DNA of 64,000 nt from Agelas oroides. Its lineage: Eukaryota; Porifera; Demospongiae; Agelasida; Agelasidae. Under the pieces are notes generated by a model. That model was not told where the DNA came from, searched no databases, and worked only from the letters and a program-made list of their open reading frames with translations. The stretch's first letter is position 1, and each line of letters opens with the position of its first letter. The stretch is taken from positions 7,503,754 to 7,567,753 of the forward strand of contig OX422191.1 of the NCBI GenBank assembly GCA_949130485.1, read 5' to 3'. The translations under genes were made by a program, and so were the position numbers. Below are positions 20,908 to 33,200 of this stretch, piece after piece.

Positions 20908-22797
20908 ATGAAGTCGGAAACTTTTGAGTGTGGAGTGATTCTGCTCACAATCAGCTTGTGTTGGGTTAGTGCACTACATCCAGCAACTGAGAGTACTGAA
21001 ACCCTTGGTGACAGCAAGAGAGATGGATCAAGTTGTGTAGAGGAACAGTCCTGTGCAACTTGGTACCGGGCAGTAAAGAATAATGGAGTAATAAGGTGTG
21101 TGTGCGATGCCATATTTAGGCATGATGTGGTGTGTAATGAGGCTACCCAACAGACTCTAATACGTGCAGGCTATTGTATGAGTTATGATTACAGAATTAA
21201 TGCCTCAGTAATTGGAAGATGTCCGTTCAACTACCACTATCCTGATACTCAGATTGTCTACATAACTCTTCCGAATGATACTTCTGAGTTAAACAGCTTC
21301 ATGTGTAATGGCTTGAATCGAACTGGTCTGTTGTGCAGCCAGTGTCAGCAAGGTTTGGGACCTGCTGTCATCTCCTACAAAAGAGAGTGTGTAAAATGCT
21401 TTGATAAGCGATATGGGTGGCTCCTGTACATTACAGCTACCTTGATTCCCACCACCATTTTATGTTTCTTAGTAATATTTTTCCAGTTTTATGTAACCTC
21501 TCCTAACATGAATGCTTTTGTTTTTCTCTGTCAGTTCATAACGTGTGTAAGCACAATCACAAACCCATATAATTATGTTGACTTCACCTCAAATTTAACA
21601 GTAGTTCACTTTTTTGAATTAGCAGTAACAACATTTTATGGGATCTGGAATTTAGATTTCTTTCGATACTTCATCCCTCCAGTTTGTATCAGCAGTGACA
21701 TGAGTACTCTTCACACACTAGCACTGGAGTATGTTGTTGCCATTTATCCACTTTTGTTGACATTATTGATTTATCTTTGTATTCAGATGTATGACAGTGG
21801 AGTTAGGTTGATGGTTTGTGTTTGGAGGCCATTCCATGTGTGTTTTGCTCGTTTCAGAAGGAGGTGGGATCTTGAAAGGATCTGTAATCAATGCCTTGCT
21901 ACATTCCTGCTGTTGTCATATTCGAAGCTACTGACAGTATCTTACAGTTTACTGGGTGCAACTGAACTATACAACAACAGAGGTGAAAGAGTTGGTCCAG
22001 CTGTACTGTACAATAATGCTTCTGTCGAGTATTTCAGCAGACAACACCTCCCATTTGCTGTGCTTGCAATCTGCATCCTGCTGGTGTTTGTTCTTTTCCC
22101 ACTGTTACTACTTCTCCTGTACCCCATGAGATCATTCCAGAGATGTCTTGGCTACTGCACCAGAATAAGGTGGCAATTTCTGCACACATTTGCTGATGCC
22201 TTCCAGGGATGCTACAAGAATGGCACCAATGGTACTCGTGACTATCGTTATTTTGCTGGACTCTACTTATTATTTCGAATTGTTCTGCTGGTGGCATTCA
22301 TTTTTCCTATTACTTACCAGTGGCTAATACAAATACCATTTTCTGTTATTGTATCTTTATTGTTTGCTTACTTTCGTCCTTACAAGAACAACTACTTCAA
22401 CATTATAGACAGTTTGGCTTTTGTTTTATTGGCTTTAACAATTTTCTTGATAATGTATGCAACTAGAGCAAATCCTTTTCCCCTTCAGATACTGTATGTT
22501 GTGGGATTAATTCCATTTTTGTATTTTATATCATTCATTTTGTACAAACTCCTCCCTCGTGTGGCGCTGTTTCGCACTTGTTGCAGCAAGATTGGGAAGG
22601 TACTCTATACAAGAAATGAAAACCATCTGCACATTCAGAGAGATGACAACATTGATGAAGATCTTCCTCACAGAATTGTGAATCCTGACATGTACCAGCC
22701 ACTTCTTCCAGCTACAAGCAATGGAGGTGGGAATTCCCAAACTGACACTCAACCACAGGCTGGTGTGAATAGCCTTGTGGCCTATGGTTCCATATAG
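20908..22797 (+). CDS. TM2: multi-pass membrane protein, Cys-rich ectodomain (629 aa)
   Basis: Single uninterrupted frame. Signal peptide about 1-24, then an ectodomain (25-167) with 12 Cys including C133, C143, C146, C161 and C164 around RTGLLCSQC, and N-glycosylation sites (N99, N123, N137). Hydrophobic segments lie at about 168-196, 201-219, 230-250, 268-294, 328-350, 381-405, 449-470, 471-489, 497-518 and 524-549. The ~80-residue polar tail has YQPLL (a YxxL-type sorting motif) and ends VAYGSI. I recognise no characterised family; it resembles uncharacterised sponge proteins with an RTG-x-LC-x2-C module before a membrane domain. Residues 322-330 differ from all paralogues through a compensated frameshift. 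Function unknown; receptor or transporter roles are both possible. Confidence 0.85.
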   Translation: MKSETFECGVILLTISLCWVSALHPATESTETLGDSKRDGSSCVEEQSCATWYRAVKNNGVIRCVCDAIFRHDVVCNEATQQTLIRAGYCMSYDYRINASVIGRCPFNYHYPDTQIVYITLPNDTSELNSFMCNGLNRTGLLCSQCQQGLGPAVISYKRECVKCFDKRYGWLLYITATLIPTTILCFLVIFFQFYVTSPNMNAFVFLCQFITCVSTITNPYNYVDFTSNLTVVHFFELAVTTFYGIWNLDFFRYFIPPVCISSDMSTLHTLALEYVVAIYPLLLTLLIYLCIQMYDSGVRLMVCVWRPFHVCFARFRRRWDLERICNQCLATFLLLSYSKLLTVSYSLLGATELYNNRGERVGPAVLYNNASVEYFSRQHLPFAVLAICILLVFVLFPLLLLLLYPMRSFQRCLGYCTRIRWQFLHTFADAFQGCYKNGTNGTRDYRYFAGLYLLFRIVLLVAFIFPITYQWLIQIPFSVIVSLLFAYFRPYKNNYFNIIDSLAFVLLALTIFLIMYATRANPFPLQILYVVGLIPFLYFISFILYKLLPRVALFRTCCSKIGKVLYTRNENHLHIQRDDNIDEDLPHRIVNPDMYQPLLPATSNGGGNSQTDTQPQAGVNSLVAYGSI

Positions 22798-22799
22798 AG

Positions 22800-22814
22800 C
22801 TTTGCAAGGCAAAG
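22800..22814 (+). other. short stem-loop just after the TM2 stop codon
   Basis: CTTTGC-AAG-GCAAAG, a perfect 6-bp stem with a 3-nt loop, starting 3 nt after TAG. It is conserved after TM3, TM4 and TM5; TM1 has one stem mismatch. Possibly just conserved sequence, possibly a 3'UTR element. Confidence 0.4.
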
Positions 22815-23104
22815 TATTTTGATCAGTAAATGTGACCAACTTTACACGTCAGTCATGGTTGATTTGTGTGATCATTGATTTCAGACAGAACCATTAATTT
22901 TATAAAGCTACTTGCACAATGTACATGTACAGCTACTTCTATAGATTCTACAGACCCATACTTGCAATAAGGTGCACAGAGTGTATTTGAGATCCAAACA
23001 GGTGCGATGCATTCACAACTTTTGTGCTGTATTCTGCATGACCGCCAGTCAGTTTTTATCTGCATATCTACACTGTTGGTATATGTGTGTATTTTTCTGA
23101 TTTC

Positions 23105-23443
23105 CATTGGAGGAGGTAGCTAGGACATGTACATGAGAAATCAAATCTTGGAGGTAGGGGAAAAAAAAAGAAGCTCGCTGGTTGTTCTATTACGTATGAC
23201 ATACAGAAGTTGCTCCCTGCCTGATCCCCGACCAAAACTCAACATGATAGCTGAAGACACCAGTTTTAGTGGGCTTAATTTACATTCCTAAGCAAACTAA
23301 ACTGGTCCATATTTTCTGCTATCCTGCTCGGGGATTCGGCAGGGATCAGTACGTCATAACAGAGCTACCAGCAAGCATTCTTTGTCCAGCTCCAAGATTT
23401 GATTTCTTACGTATGGGAGCATGCAATGTCCGACCTCCTCCAG
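23105..23443. repeat. foldback element 3' of TM2
   Basis: Same module as at 8796. The centre is shortened (part of the TTTGCTTACAAATGTAATT arm is lost), but the outer arms are intact. Confidence 0.8.
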
Positions 23444-24273
23444 GTTTGCATGTCAGCAAGTCTCCAACAGTAATTATCACAAAACCACATTCACTCAAAC
23501 CTTACCTGTGGGTTTGAACTCTTAGAGTCTGGTGTGTACATGTAGCTTAATATGGCATTAACCAGCACTATCATGTTAGGGAGATACAACAATTTAGTAT
23601 ACATTACTTCAATGTTTGTAGTCCCTTGCAACAACTTTCAATATTTGCAACAGTAGCTGTAACAACAAGCAAGATGATGTGCTGTGATAGAAACTGGATT
23701 TTTAGATACCTATCTGTTTGGCATAATTATGTATGTTGATCACAATAGTATGTAGAAATCCTTCAGAAGGATTTACAGCTGTCTTTCCTGCTTTCATGTA
23801 GGCCTAGTTACAAGGAACATGGTGCTACTGCTTTCTGAAATGTATGAACCAAGAACAATTGTAGCTCACTAACCACACAATGCATACTGAAGATAAGTTA
23901 AAGCAAGGACCATTTAAATGATTACATACCAGTATCATAGGCTTGATGAGTAGCTAGGGTGTCAACAGCAAAGATCTCCAAAAATTCATTTTCCATATCA
24001 TGGAGGGAGCCTCAGACCCAAAACAAATATGTAGGGCAATGAATATCAGATGTGCAACAGCAAGATGTTGTAGCTCTGCAGAGCAGGAATCTTGCCAAGA
24101 GTTGCTTTAAAAAGGCAACAATTAATCTATTGAAACATCTCTTGCTCTTGACCATCTCCTAGACACCAATCCCATACTACAACTATTGTGTGTGTGTGTG
24201 TAGAAAGTTGATGGGTGTGGTCATGTCTGCCTATCTTATTGTCCAACCCCCCCACAGCCTACAGTCTTGTACC
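23444..24273. other. conserved non-coding spacer module
   Basis: Second copy of the block at 9157-10002, slightly more diverged. No gene recognised. Confidence 0.55.
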
Positions 24274-27200
24274 ATAGCTCTATCTAACTCTACTAAAGTC
24301 TATCATGGCTGATCTTGACTCTACATCACTCTACCACACTCTATTGTGGCTCTACCTCACGCTACTTGAGTCTAGCACTTTACCACACGTGACACTACGT
24401 GACACTACCAAACTGTACCACAGCTCTAATTGACTCTACATCACTATACCACACTTTACCATGGTTCTACTTGACATCACTCTACCACACTCTACAATGG
24501 CTCTACTTGACTGTATCTGAGTGTACCACACTCTACCGTGGCTCTATTTGGCTCTACATCACTTTACCACTCTACCGTGGCTCTACTTGGCTCTACATCA
24601 CTCTACCACACTCTACCATGGCTCTACTTGACATCACTCTACCACACTCTACCGTGGCTCTACTTGACATCACTCTACCACACTCTACCATGGCTCTTCT
24701 TGACTCTACATCCCTCTACCACACGCTACTGTGGCTCTACTTAACTCTGCATTACTGTACCACAGTCTACCATGGCTCTACTTCACTCTACATCACACTA
24801 CCACACCCTACAATTGCTCTACTTGACTGTATCTCAGTGTATTACACTTTAGCGTGGCTATACTTGGCTCTTCATCACTCTACCACACTCTACAGTGGCT
24901 CTAATTGGCTCTACATCATTCTACCACACTCTACCGTGGCTCAACTTGACTCTACGTCACTCCTCCTCCCTCTACCATGGCTCTAGCTACTTGACTCTAA
25001 ATCACTCTACCACAGTCTACAGTGGATCTACTTGACTCTACATCACTCTACCACACACTATGGTGGCTCTACTTCGCTCTACATCACTCTACCACACTCG
25101 ACCTTGGCTCCACTTGACTCTACTGCCCTCTACCACACGCTACCGTGGCTCTACTTTACTCTACATCACTCTACCACACTCTACAATGGCTCTACTTGAC
25201 TGTATCGGAGTGTACCACACTCTACCGTGGATCTACTTGGCTCTACAACACTCTACCACACTCTACAGTGGTTTTGCTTGGCTCTACATCACTCTACCAC
25301 ACTCTACCATGGCTCTACTTCACTGTACATCACTCTACCACAATCTACCTAGGTTCTACGTGACTCTATATCACTCTACCACACTATCCCGTGACTCTAC
25401 TTGACTCTACATCACTCTACCACACTCTGCAATAGCTCTACGTGACTGCATCTCGGTATACCACACTCTACCGTGGCTCTACTTGGCTCTACATCACTCT
25501 ACCACACTGTACCGTGACTCTACTTGACCCTACATCACTCTTCCACACTCTACAGTAGCTCTACTTGACTCTACACCACTCTACCACACACTACTGTGGC
25601 TCTACTTGACCCTACATCACTCTACCACACTCCACCATGGCTGTACTTGATTCTAAATCACTCTATCACAGTCTACACTGGCTATACTTGGCTCTACATC
25701 ACTCTATAGCTACCACACTCTACATCACTCTACCACACTCTACCATGGATCTACTTGACTCTACATTACTCTACCACAATCTACCTAGGTTCTACGTGAC
25801 TCTATATCACTCTACCACACTATCCCGTGACTCTACTTGACTCTACATCACTCTACCACACTCTGCAATAGCTCTACGTGACTGCATCTCGGTATACCAC
25901 ACTCTACCGTGGCTCTACTTGGCTCTACATCACTCTACCACATTGTACCATGATTCTACTTGACCCTACATCACTCTTCCACACTTTACAGTAGCTCTAC
26001 TTGACTCTACACCACTCTACCACACACTACTGTGGCTCTACTTGACCCTACATCACTCTACCACACTCCACCGTGGCTGTACTTGATTCTAAATCACTCT
26101 ACCACAGTCTACACTGGCTATACTTGACTCTACATCACTCTACCACACTCTACTGTGGCACTGAGTGACTCTACTTCACTCTACCACACTCTACCGTGGC
26201 TCTACTTGACTCTACATCACTCTACCACACTCTGCAATGGCTCTATACGTGATTGCATCTCGGTGTACCACACTCTACCATGGCTCTACTTGGCTCTACA
26301 TCACTCTACCACACTGTACCATGGCTCTACTTGACTCTACATCACTCTACCACACTCTACTGTGGCACTGCGTGACTCTACTTCACTCTACCACACTCTA
26401 CCGTGGCTCTACTTGACTTTACATCACTCTTCAACACTCTACCATGGCTCTACATCACTCTACCACAGTCTTCAGTGGCTCTACTTCACTCTACTTCACT
26501 CTACCACACCCTACCGTGGCTCTACTTGATTCTACATCACTCTATCACACTCTACAATGGCTCTACTTGACTGTATCTCAGTGTACCACACTCTACTGTG
26601 GCTCTATTTGGCTCTACATAACTCTACCACAGTGTACCGTGACTCTACTTGACTCTACATCACTATACCACACTCTATCTTGGCTCTACTTTACTCTACA
26701 TCACTATACCACACTCTATCTTGGCTCTACGTTACTCTACATCACTATACCACACTCAACCATCGCACAACTTCACTCAATATCCCTCTACGACATTCTA
26801 CCATGATTCTACTTGACTCTACATTACTGTACCAAAGTCTACCGTGGCTCTACTTAACTCTACATCACTCTTCTACACTCTACCGTGACTCTACTTGACT
26901 CTACATCACTCTACCACACTCTACCATGGCTCTACTTGACTCTACATCACTCCACCACACTCTACCATGGCTCTACTTCACTTTAAATCACTCTACAACA
27001 GTCTACAGTGGCTATACTTGAATCTTCATCACTCTACCGAACTGTACAATGGCTCTACACTTGACTGTATCTCAGTGTACCACATTCTACCGTGGCTCTA
27101 CTTGGCTCTACTACACTCTACCACAGTCTACCGTGGCTCTACTTGACTCTACAACACTCTACAATTTCTCTACTTGACTGTATCTCAATGTACTAAACTC

Positions 27201-30200
27201 TACCATGGCTCTACTTGGCTCTACATCACTCTACCATATTCTACCATGGCTCTACTTGGCTCTACATCACTCTACCACACAATACCATACCTCTACTTGA
27301 CTCTATATCACTCTACCACTCTCTCCCTTGGCTCTACTTGACTTTAAATCACTCTATCCCAGTCTACAGTAGCTCTACTTGTATCTACATCACTCTACCG
27401 CACTTTACGATGGCTCTACTTGACTGTATCTCAGTGTACCACACTCTACCATGGCTCTACTTGGCTCTACATATCACTTTACCATACTCTACCGTGGCTC
27501 TACTTGGCTCTACATCACTCTACCACACTCTACCGTGGCACTACTTGACTCTACATCACTCTACCACACTCTACCATGACTCTACTTGATTCTACATTAC
27601 TGTACTACACTCTACCATGGCTCTACTTGACTCTACATCACTGTACCACACTCCTGTGGCTCTAATTGACTCTCCATTACTCTACCACACTCTACAATGG
27701 CTCTACTTGATTGTATCTCAGTGAACCTCACTCTACCATGGCTCTACTTGGCTCTACATCACTCTACCATAATCTAGAGCGGCTCTACTTGACTCTACAT
27801 CACTCTACCACACTCTACAATGGGTCTACTTGACTGTATCTCAGTGTACCACACTCTACAGTGGCTCTACTTCTACTACTCTCTACCGTGGTTCTACTTG
27901 TCTCTACTTCACTCTACTACACTTTACCTTGGCTCTACTTGGCTCTACTTCACTCTACTCCACTCTACCATGGCTCTACTCGGCTCTACTTCACTCTCCT
28001 ACACTCTACACTGGATCTACTTGACTCTACTTCACTCTACTACAACCTATATATACCTTGGCTCTACTTGGCTATACTTCACTCTACTACACTTTACCTT
28101 GGCTCTACTTGGCTCTACTTCATTCTACTACTCTCTACCATGGCTCTACTTGATTCTACTACACTCTACAAAGGCTCTACCTTGCTCTACTTCACTCTAC
28201 TACACTCTCCCATGGCTCTGCTTGGCTCTACTTCAGTCTACTACCCTCTAGATCTAACACAGCTCTTCTTTGCTCTACTTCACTCTACTACACTGTACCC
28301 TGGCTTTACTTGGCTCTACTTCATTCTACTACTCTCTACCATGGTTGTACTTGTCTATACTTCACTCTACTACAATCTACAATGACTCTACTTGGCTCTA
28401 CTTCACTCTTCTTCACCCTACCATGACTCTACTTCACTCTACTACACTTTACCTTGGCTCTACTTGGCTCTACTTCATTGTACTACTCTCTACCATGGCT
28501 CTACTTGATTCTACTACAGTCTACAAAGGCTCTACCTTGCTCTACTTCACTCTACTACACTCTCCCATGGCTCTGCTTGGCTCTACTTCAGTCTACTACC
28601 CTCTAGATCTAACTCAGCTCTTCTTCGCTCTACTTCACTCTACTACACTCTGCCCTGGCTCTACTTGGCCCTACTTCACTATACTACACTCTACCATAGC
28701 TCTACTTCACTCTACTACACTCTACAATTGCTCTACCTTACTCTACTTCACTCTACCACTCTCTACCACGGCTCTACTTGACACTACTTCACCCTACTAC
28801 ACTCTACCATTATTCTACTTGCCTCTACTTCACTCTACTACACTCTACCATGGCTCTACTTGGCTCTACTTCACTCTCCTACACGCTACACTGGCTCTAC
28901 TTGATTCTACTTCACTCTACTACACTCTATATATACCATCCCTCTACTTGGCTATACTTCACTCTGCAATACTCTACCATTGCTCTACTTGACTCTACTA
29001 CACCCTACCGTAGTTCTACTTGACTCTACTCCACACTACAATGGCTCTACCTTGCTCTACTTCACTCTACTACTCTCTACCATGGCTCTACTCACTCTAC
29101 TTCCCTCTACTATACTCTACCATGGCTATACTTGACTCTACTACACTCTAGAATGGCTCTACCTTGCTCTACTTCACTCTACTACTCTCTACCATAGCAC
29201 TACTTGATACTAATTCACTCTATACTACACTCAACCATAGCACTAATTAGCTCTACCTCAATCTAATCCACTCTAGCATGGAGCTACTTGACTCTACTTC
29301 ACTCTTCTACAGCCTACCATGGCTCTACCTGGCTCTACTTCAATCCACTACACTCTACCTTGGCTCTACTTGACTCAACTTCACTCTCCTACACTCTACA
29401 CTGGCTCTACTTGACTCTACTTGACTCTACTACACTCTATATATACCATGTCTCTACTTGGCTAAACTGCACTCTACAACACTCTACCGTTGCTCTACTT
29501 GACTCTACTACACACTGCAATGGCTCTACTTTGCTCTACTTGGCTCTACTTCACTCTACTACATTCTACCATTGCTCTGCTTGACTCTACTTCACTCTAC
29601 TTCACTCTACCATGGCTCTACTTGGATCTACTTCACTCTACTACACTCTACCATGGCTCTACTTGACTGTACTTCACTCTACTACACTCTACCTGGGCTC
29701 TACTTGACTCAACTTCCTTCTACTACACTCTACCATGTCTCTACTTGGTTCTACTTCTCTCTACTACACTCTACCATGTCTCTCCTTTGTTCAACTTCAC
29801 TCTACTACACTCTAGCGTTGATCTACTTGGCTCTACTTCACTCTACTTCACTCTACCATGGCTCTACTTGGATCTACTTCACTCTACTACACTCTACCAT
29901 GGCTCTACTTGACTGTACTTCACTCTACTACACTCTACCTTGGCTGTACTTGACTCAACTTCCCTCTCCTACACTCTACCATGTCTCTACTTGGTTCTAC
30001 TTCTCTCTACTACACTCTACCATGTCTCTCCTTTGTTCTACTTCACTCTACTACACTCTAGCATGGATCTACTTGGCTCTACTTCACTCTACTACACTCT
30101 ACCATGGCTCTATTTGGCTCTACTTCACTCTACTACACTCTACCATGGCTCTACTTGGCTCTACTTCACTCTACTACACTCTACCTTGGCTCTACTTGGC

Positions 30201-33200
30201 TCTACTTCACTCTACTACACTCTACCATGGCTCTATTTGGCTCTACGTCACTCTACTACACTCTACCATGGCTCTACTTGGCTCTACTTCACTCTACTAC
30301 ACTCTACCTTGGCTCTACTTGGCTCTACTTCACACTACTACACTCTACCATGGCTCTATGGTTCTACTACACTCTACTACACTCTACTACACTCTACCAT
30401 TGCTCTCCTTGACTCTACTTCACTCTACTACGCACTGCCCTGGCTCTACTTCACTCTACTACACTCTACTACACTCTACCTTGGCTCTACTTAGATCTAC
30501 TTCACCCTACTACACTCTACCATGGCTCTATTTGGCTCTACTTCACTCTACTGCACTCTACCATGGCTCTACTTGGTCTACTACACTCTACCATGGCTCT
30601 ACTTGGCTCTACTTCACTCTACTACACTCTATATATACCATGTCTCTACTTGTCTAAACTTCACTCTACAACACTCTACCGTTGCTCTACTTGACTCTAC
30701 TACACACTGCAATGGCTCTACCTTGCTCTACTTCACTCTACTACTCTATGCCATGGCTCTACTCACTCTACATCCCTCTACTACACTCCACCATGGCTCT
30801 CCTTGGCTCTACTTCACTCTACCATGGCTGTACTTGGCTCTACTTCATTCTACTACTCTCTAACATGGCTCTACTTGTCTCTACTTCGCTCTACTACACT
30901 CTACCATGGCTCTACTTGGCTCTACTGCACTCTTCTTCACTCTACTACACTTTACCTTGGCTCTACTTGGCTCTACTGCATTGTACTACTCTCTACCATG
31001 GCTCTACTTGATTCTACTTCATTCTACAATGGCTCTACCTTGCTCTACTTGGCTCTACTTCACTCTACTACATTCTACCATTGCTCTCCTTGACTCTACT
31101 TCACTCTACTTCATTCTACCATGGCTCTACTTGGATCTACTTCATTCTACTACACTCTACCATGGCTCTACTTAGCTCTACTTCACTCTTCTACACTCTA
31201 CCTTGGCTCTACTTGGTTCTACTTCACACTACTACACTCTACCATGGCTCTACGTGGCTCTCCTTCACTGAACTACACTCTACCATGGCTCTACTTGGCT
31301 CTACTTCACTCTACTTCACTCTTCTTCACTCTACTACACTTTACCTTCGCTCTACTTGGCTCTCCTTCATTGTACTACTCTCTACCATTGCTCTGCTTGA
31401 CTCTACATCCCTCTACTACACTCTACCATGGCTCTACTTGGCTCTACTTCACTCTACTACACTCTACCTTGGCTCTACTTGGCTCTACTTCACACTACTA
31501 CACTCTACCATGGCTCTATGGTTCTACTACACTCTACTACACTCTACTACACTCTACCATTGCTCTCCTTGACTCTACTTCACTCTACCATGGCTCCACT
31601 TGGCTCTACTTCACTCTACTACACTCTACCATGGCTCTACTTGGCTCTATTTCACTCTACTACACTCTACACTGGCTCTACTTGACTCTACTTCACTCTA
31701 CTACACTCTATATATACCATGTCTCTACTTTTCTAAACTTCACTCTACAACACTCTACCGTTGCTCTACTTGACTCTACAACACACTGCAATGGCTTTAC
31801 CTTGCTCTACTTCACTCTACTACTCTATGCCATGGCTCTACTCACTCTACATCCCTCTACTACACTCCACCATGGCTCTCCTTGGCTCTACTTCACTCTA
31901 CCATGGCTCTACTTCAATCTACTTCATTCTACTACACTCCAACATGGCTCTACTTGTCTCTACTTCACTCTACTACACTCTACCATGGCTCTACTTGGTT
32001 CTACTGCATTGTACTACTCTCTACCATGGCTCTACTTGATTCTAATACATTCTACAATGGCTCTACCATGCTCTACTTGGCTCTACTTCACTCTACTACA
32101 TTCTACCATTGCTCTCCTTGACTCTACTTCACTCTACTTCACTCTACTATGGCTCTATTTGGGACTACTTCACTGTACTACACTCTACCATAGCTCTACT
32201 AGGGTCTACTTCACTCTACCTCACTCTACCATGGCTCTACTTGACTCTACTTCACTGTTCTACACTCTACAATGGCTCTATTTAGCTCTACTTCACTGTA
32301 CTACAGTCTACCATGGCTTTACTTGACTCTACTTCACTGTTCTACACTCTACAATGGCTCTATTTAGCTCTACTTCACTGTACTACAGTCTACCATGGCT
32401 TTACTTGGGTCTACTTCACTCTACTACACACTACCATGGCTCTGCTTGACTCTACTTCATTCTCCTACACTCTACACTGGATCTACTTGACTCTACTTCA
32501 CTCTATTACAACCTATATAAAATTATACCTTGACTCTACTTCACTCCACAATACTCTACCATTGCTCTACTTGACTCTAGTACACCCTACCATAGTTCTA
32601 CTTGACCCTACTACACACTATAATGGCTCTACCTTGCTCTACTTCACTCTACTACTCTCTACCATGGCTCTACTCACTCTACATCCCTCTACTACACTCC
32701 ACCATGGATCTACTTGACTCTTCTTCTCTTGACTCTTCTTCATTCTACTACTCCCTACCCAGGCTCTACTTGCCTCTACTTCACTCTACTACCATCTACT
32801 ATGGCTCTAGTTGACTCTACTTCACTCTACTACACTCTACCTTGGCTCTATTTGGCTCCACTTCACTCTACTACATTCTACCATTGCTCTACTTGACTCT
32901 ATTTCACTCTACTACACTCTACCATGGCTCTACTTGACTCTTCATTCTGCTACTTCACTTTTCTACACTCTACCATGGCTCTTTTTTGCTCTACGTCCCT
33001 CTACTACACTCTACCAGGGCTCTACTTGGCTCAACTTAACACTACTACACTCTACCATGACTCTACTTGACTCTACTACACTCTACAATGGCTCTACCTT
33101 GCTCTACTTCAATCTACTACTCTCTACCATGGCACTACTTGTCACTAATTCACTCTACTAAACTCTACCATAGCTCTAATTGGCTCTACTTCACTCTAAT

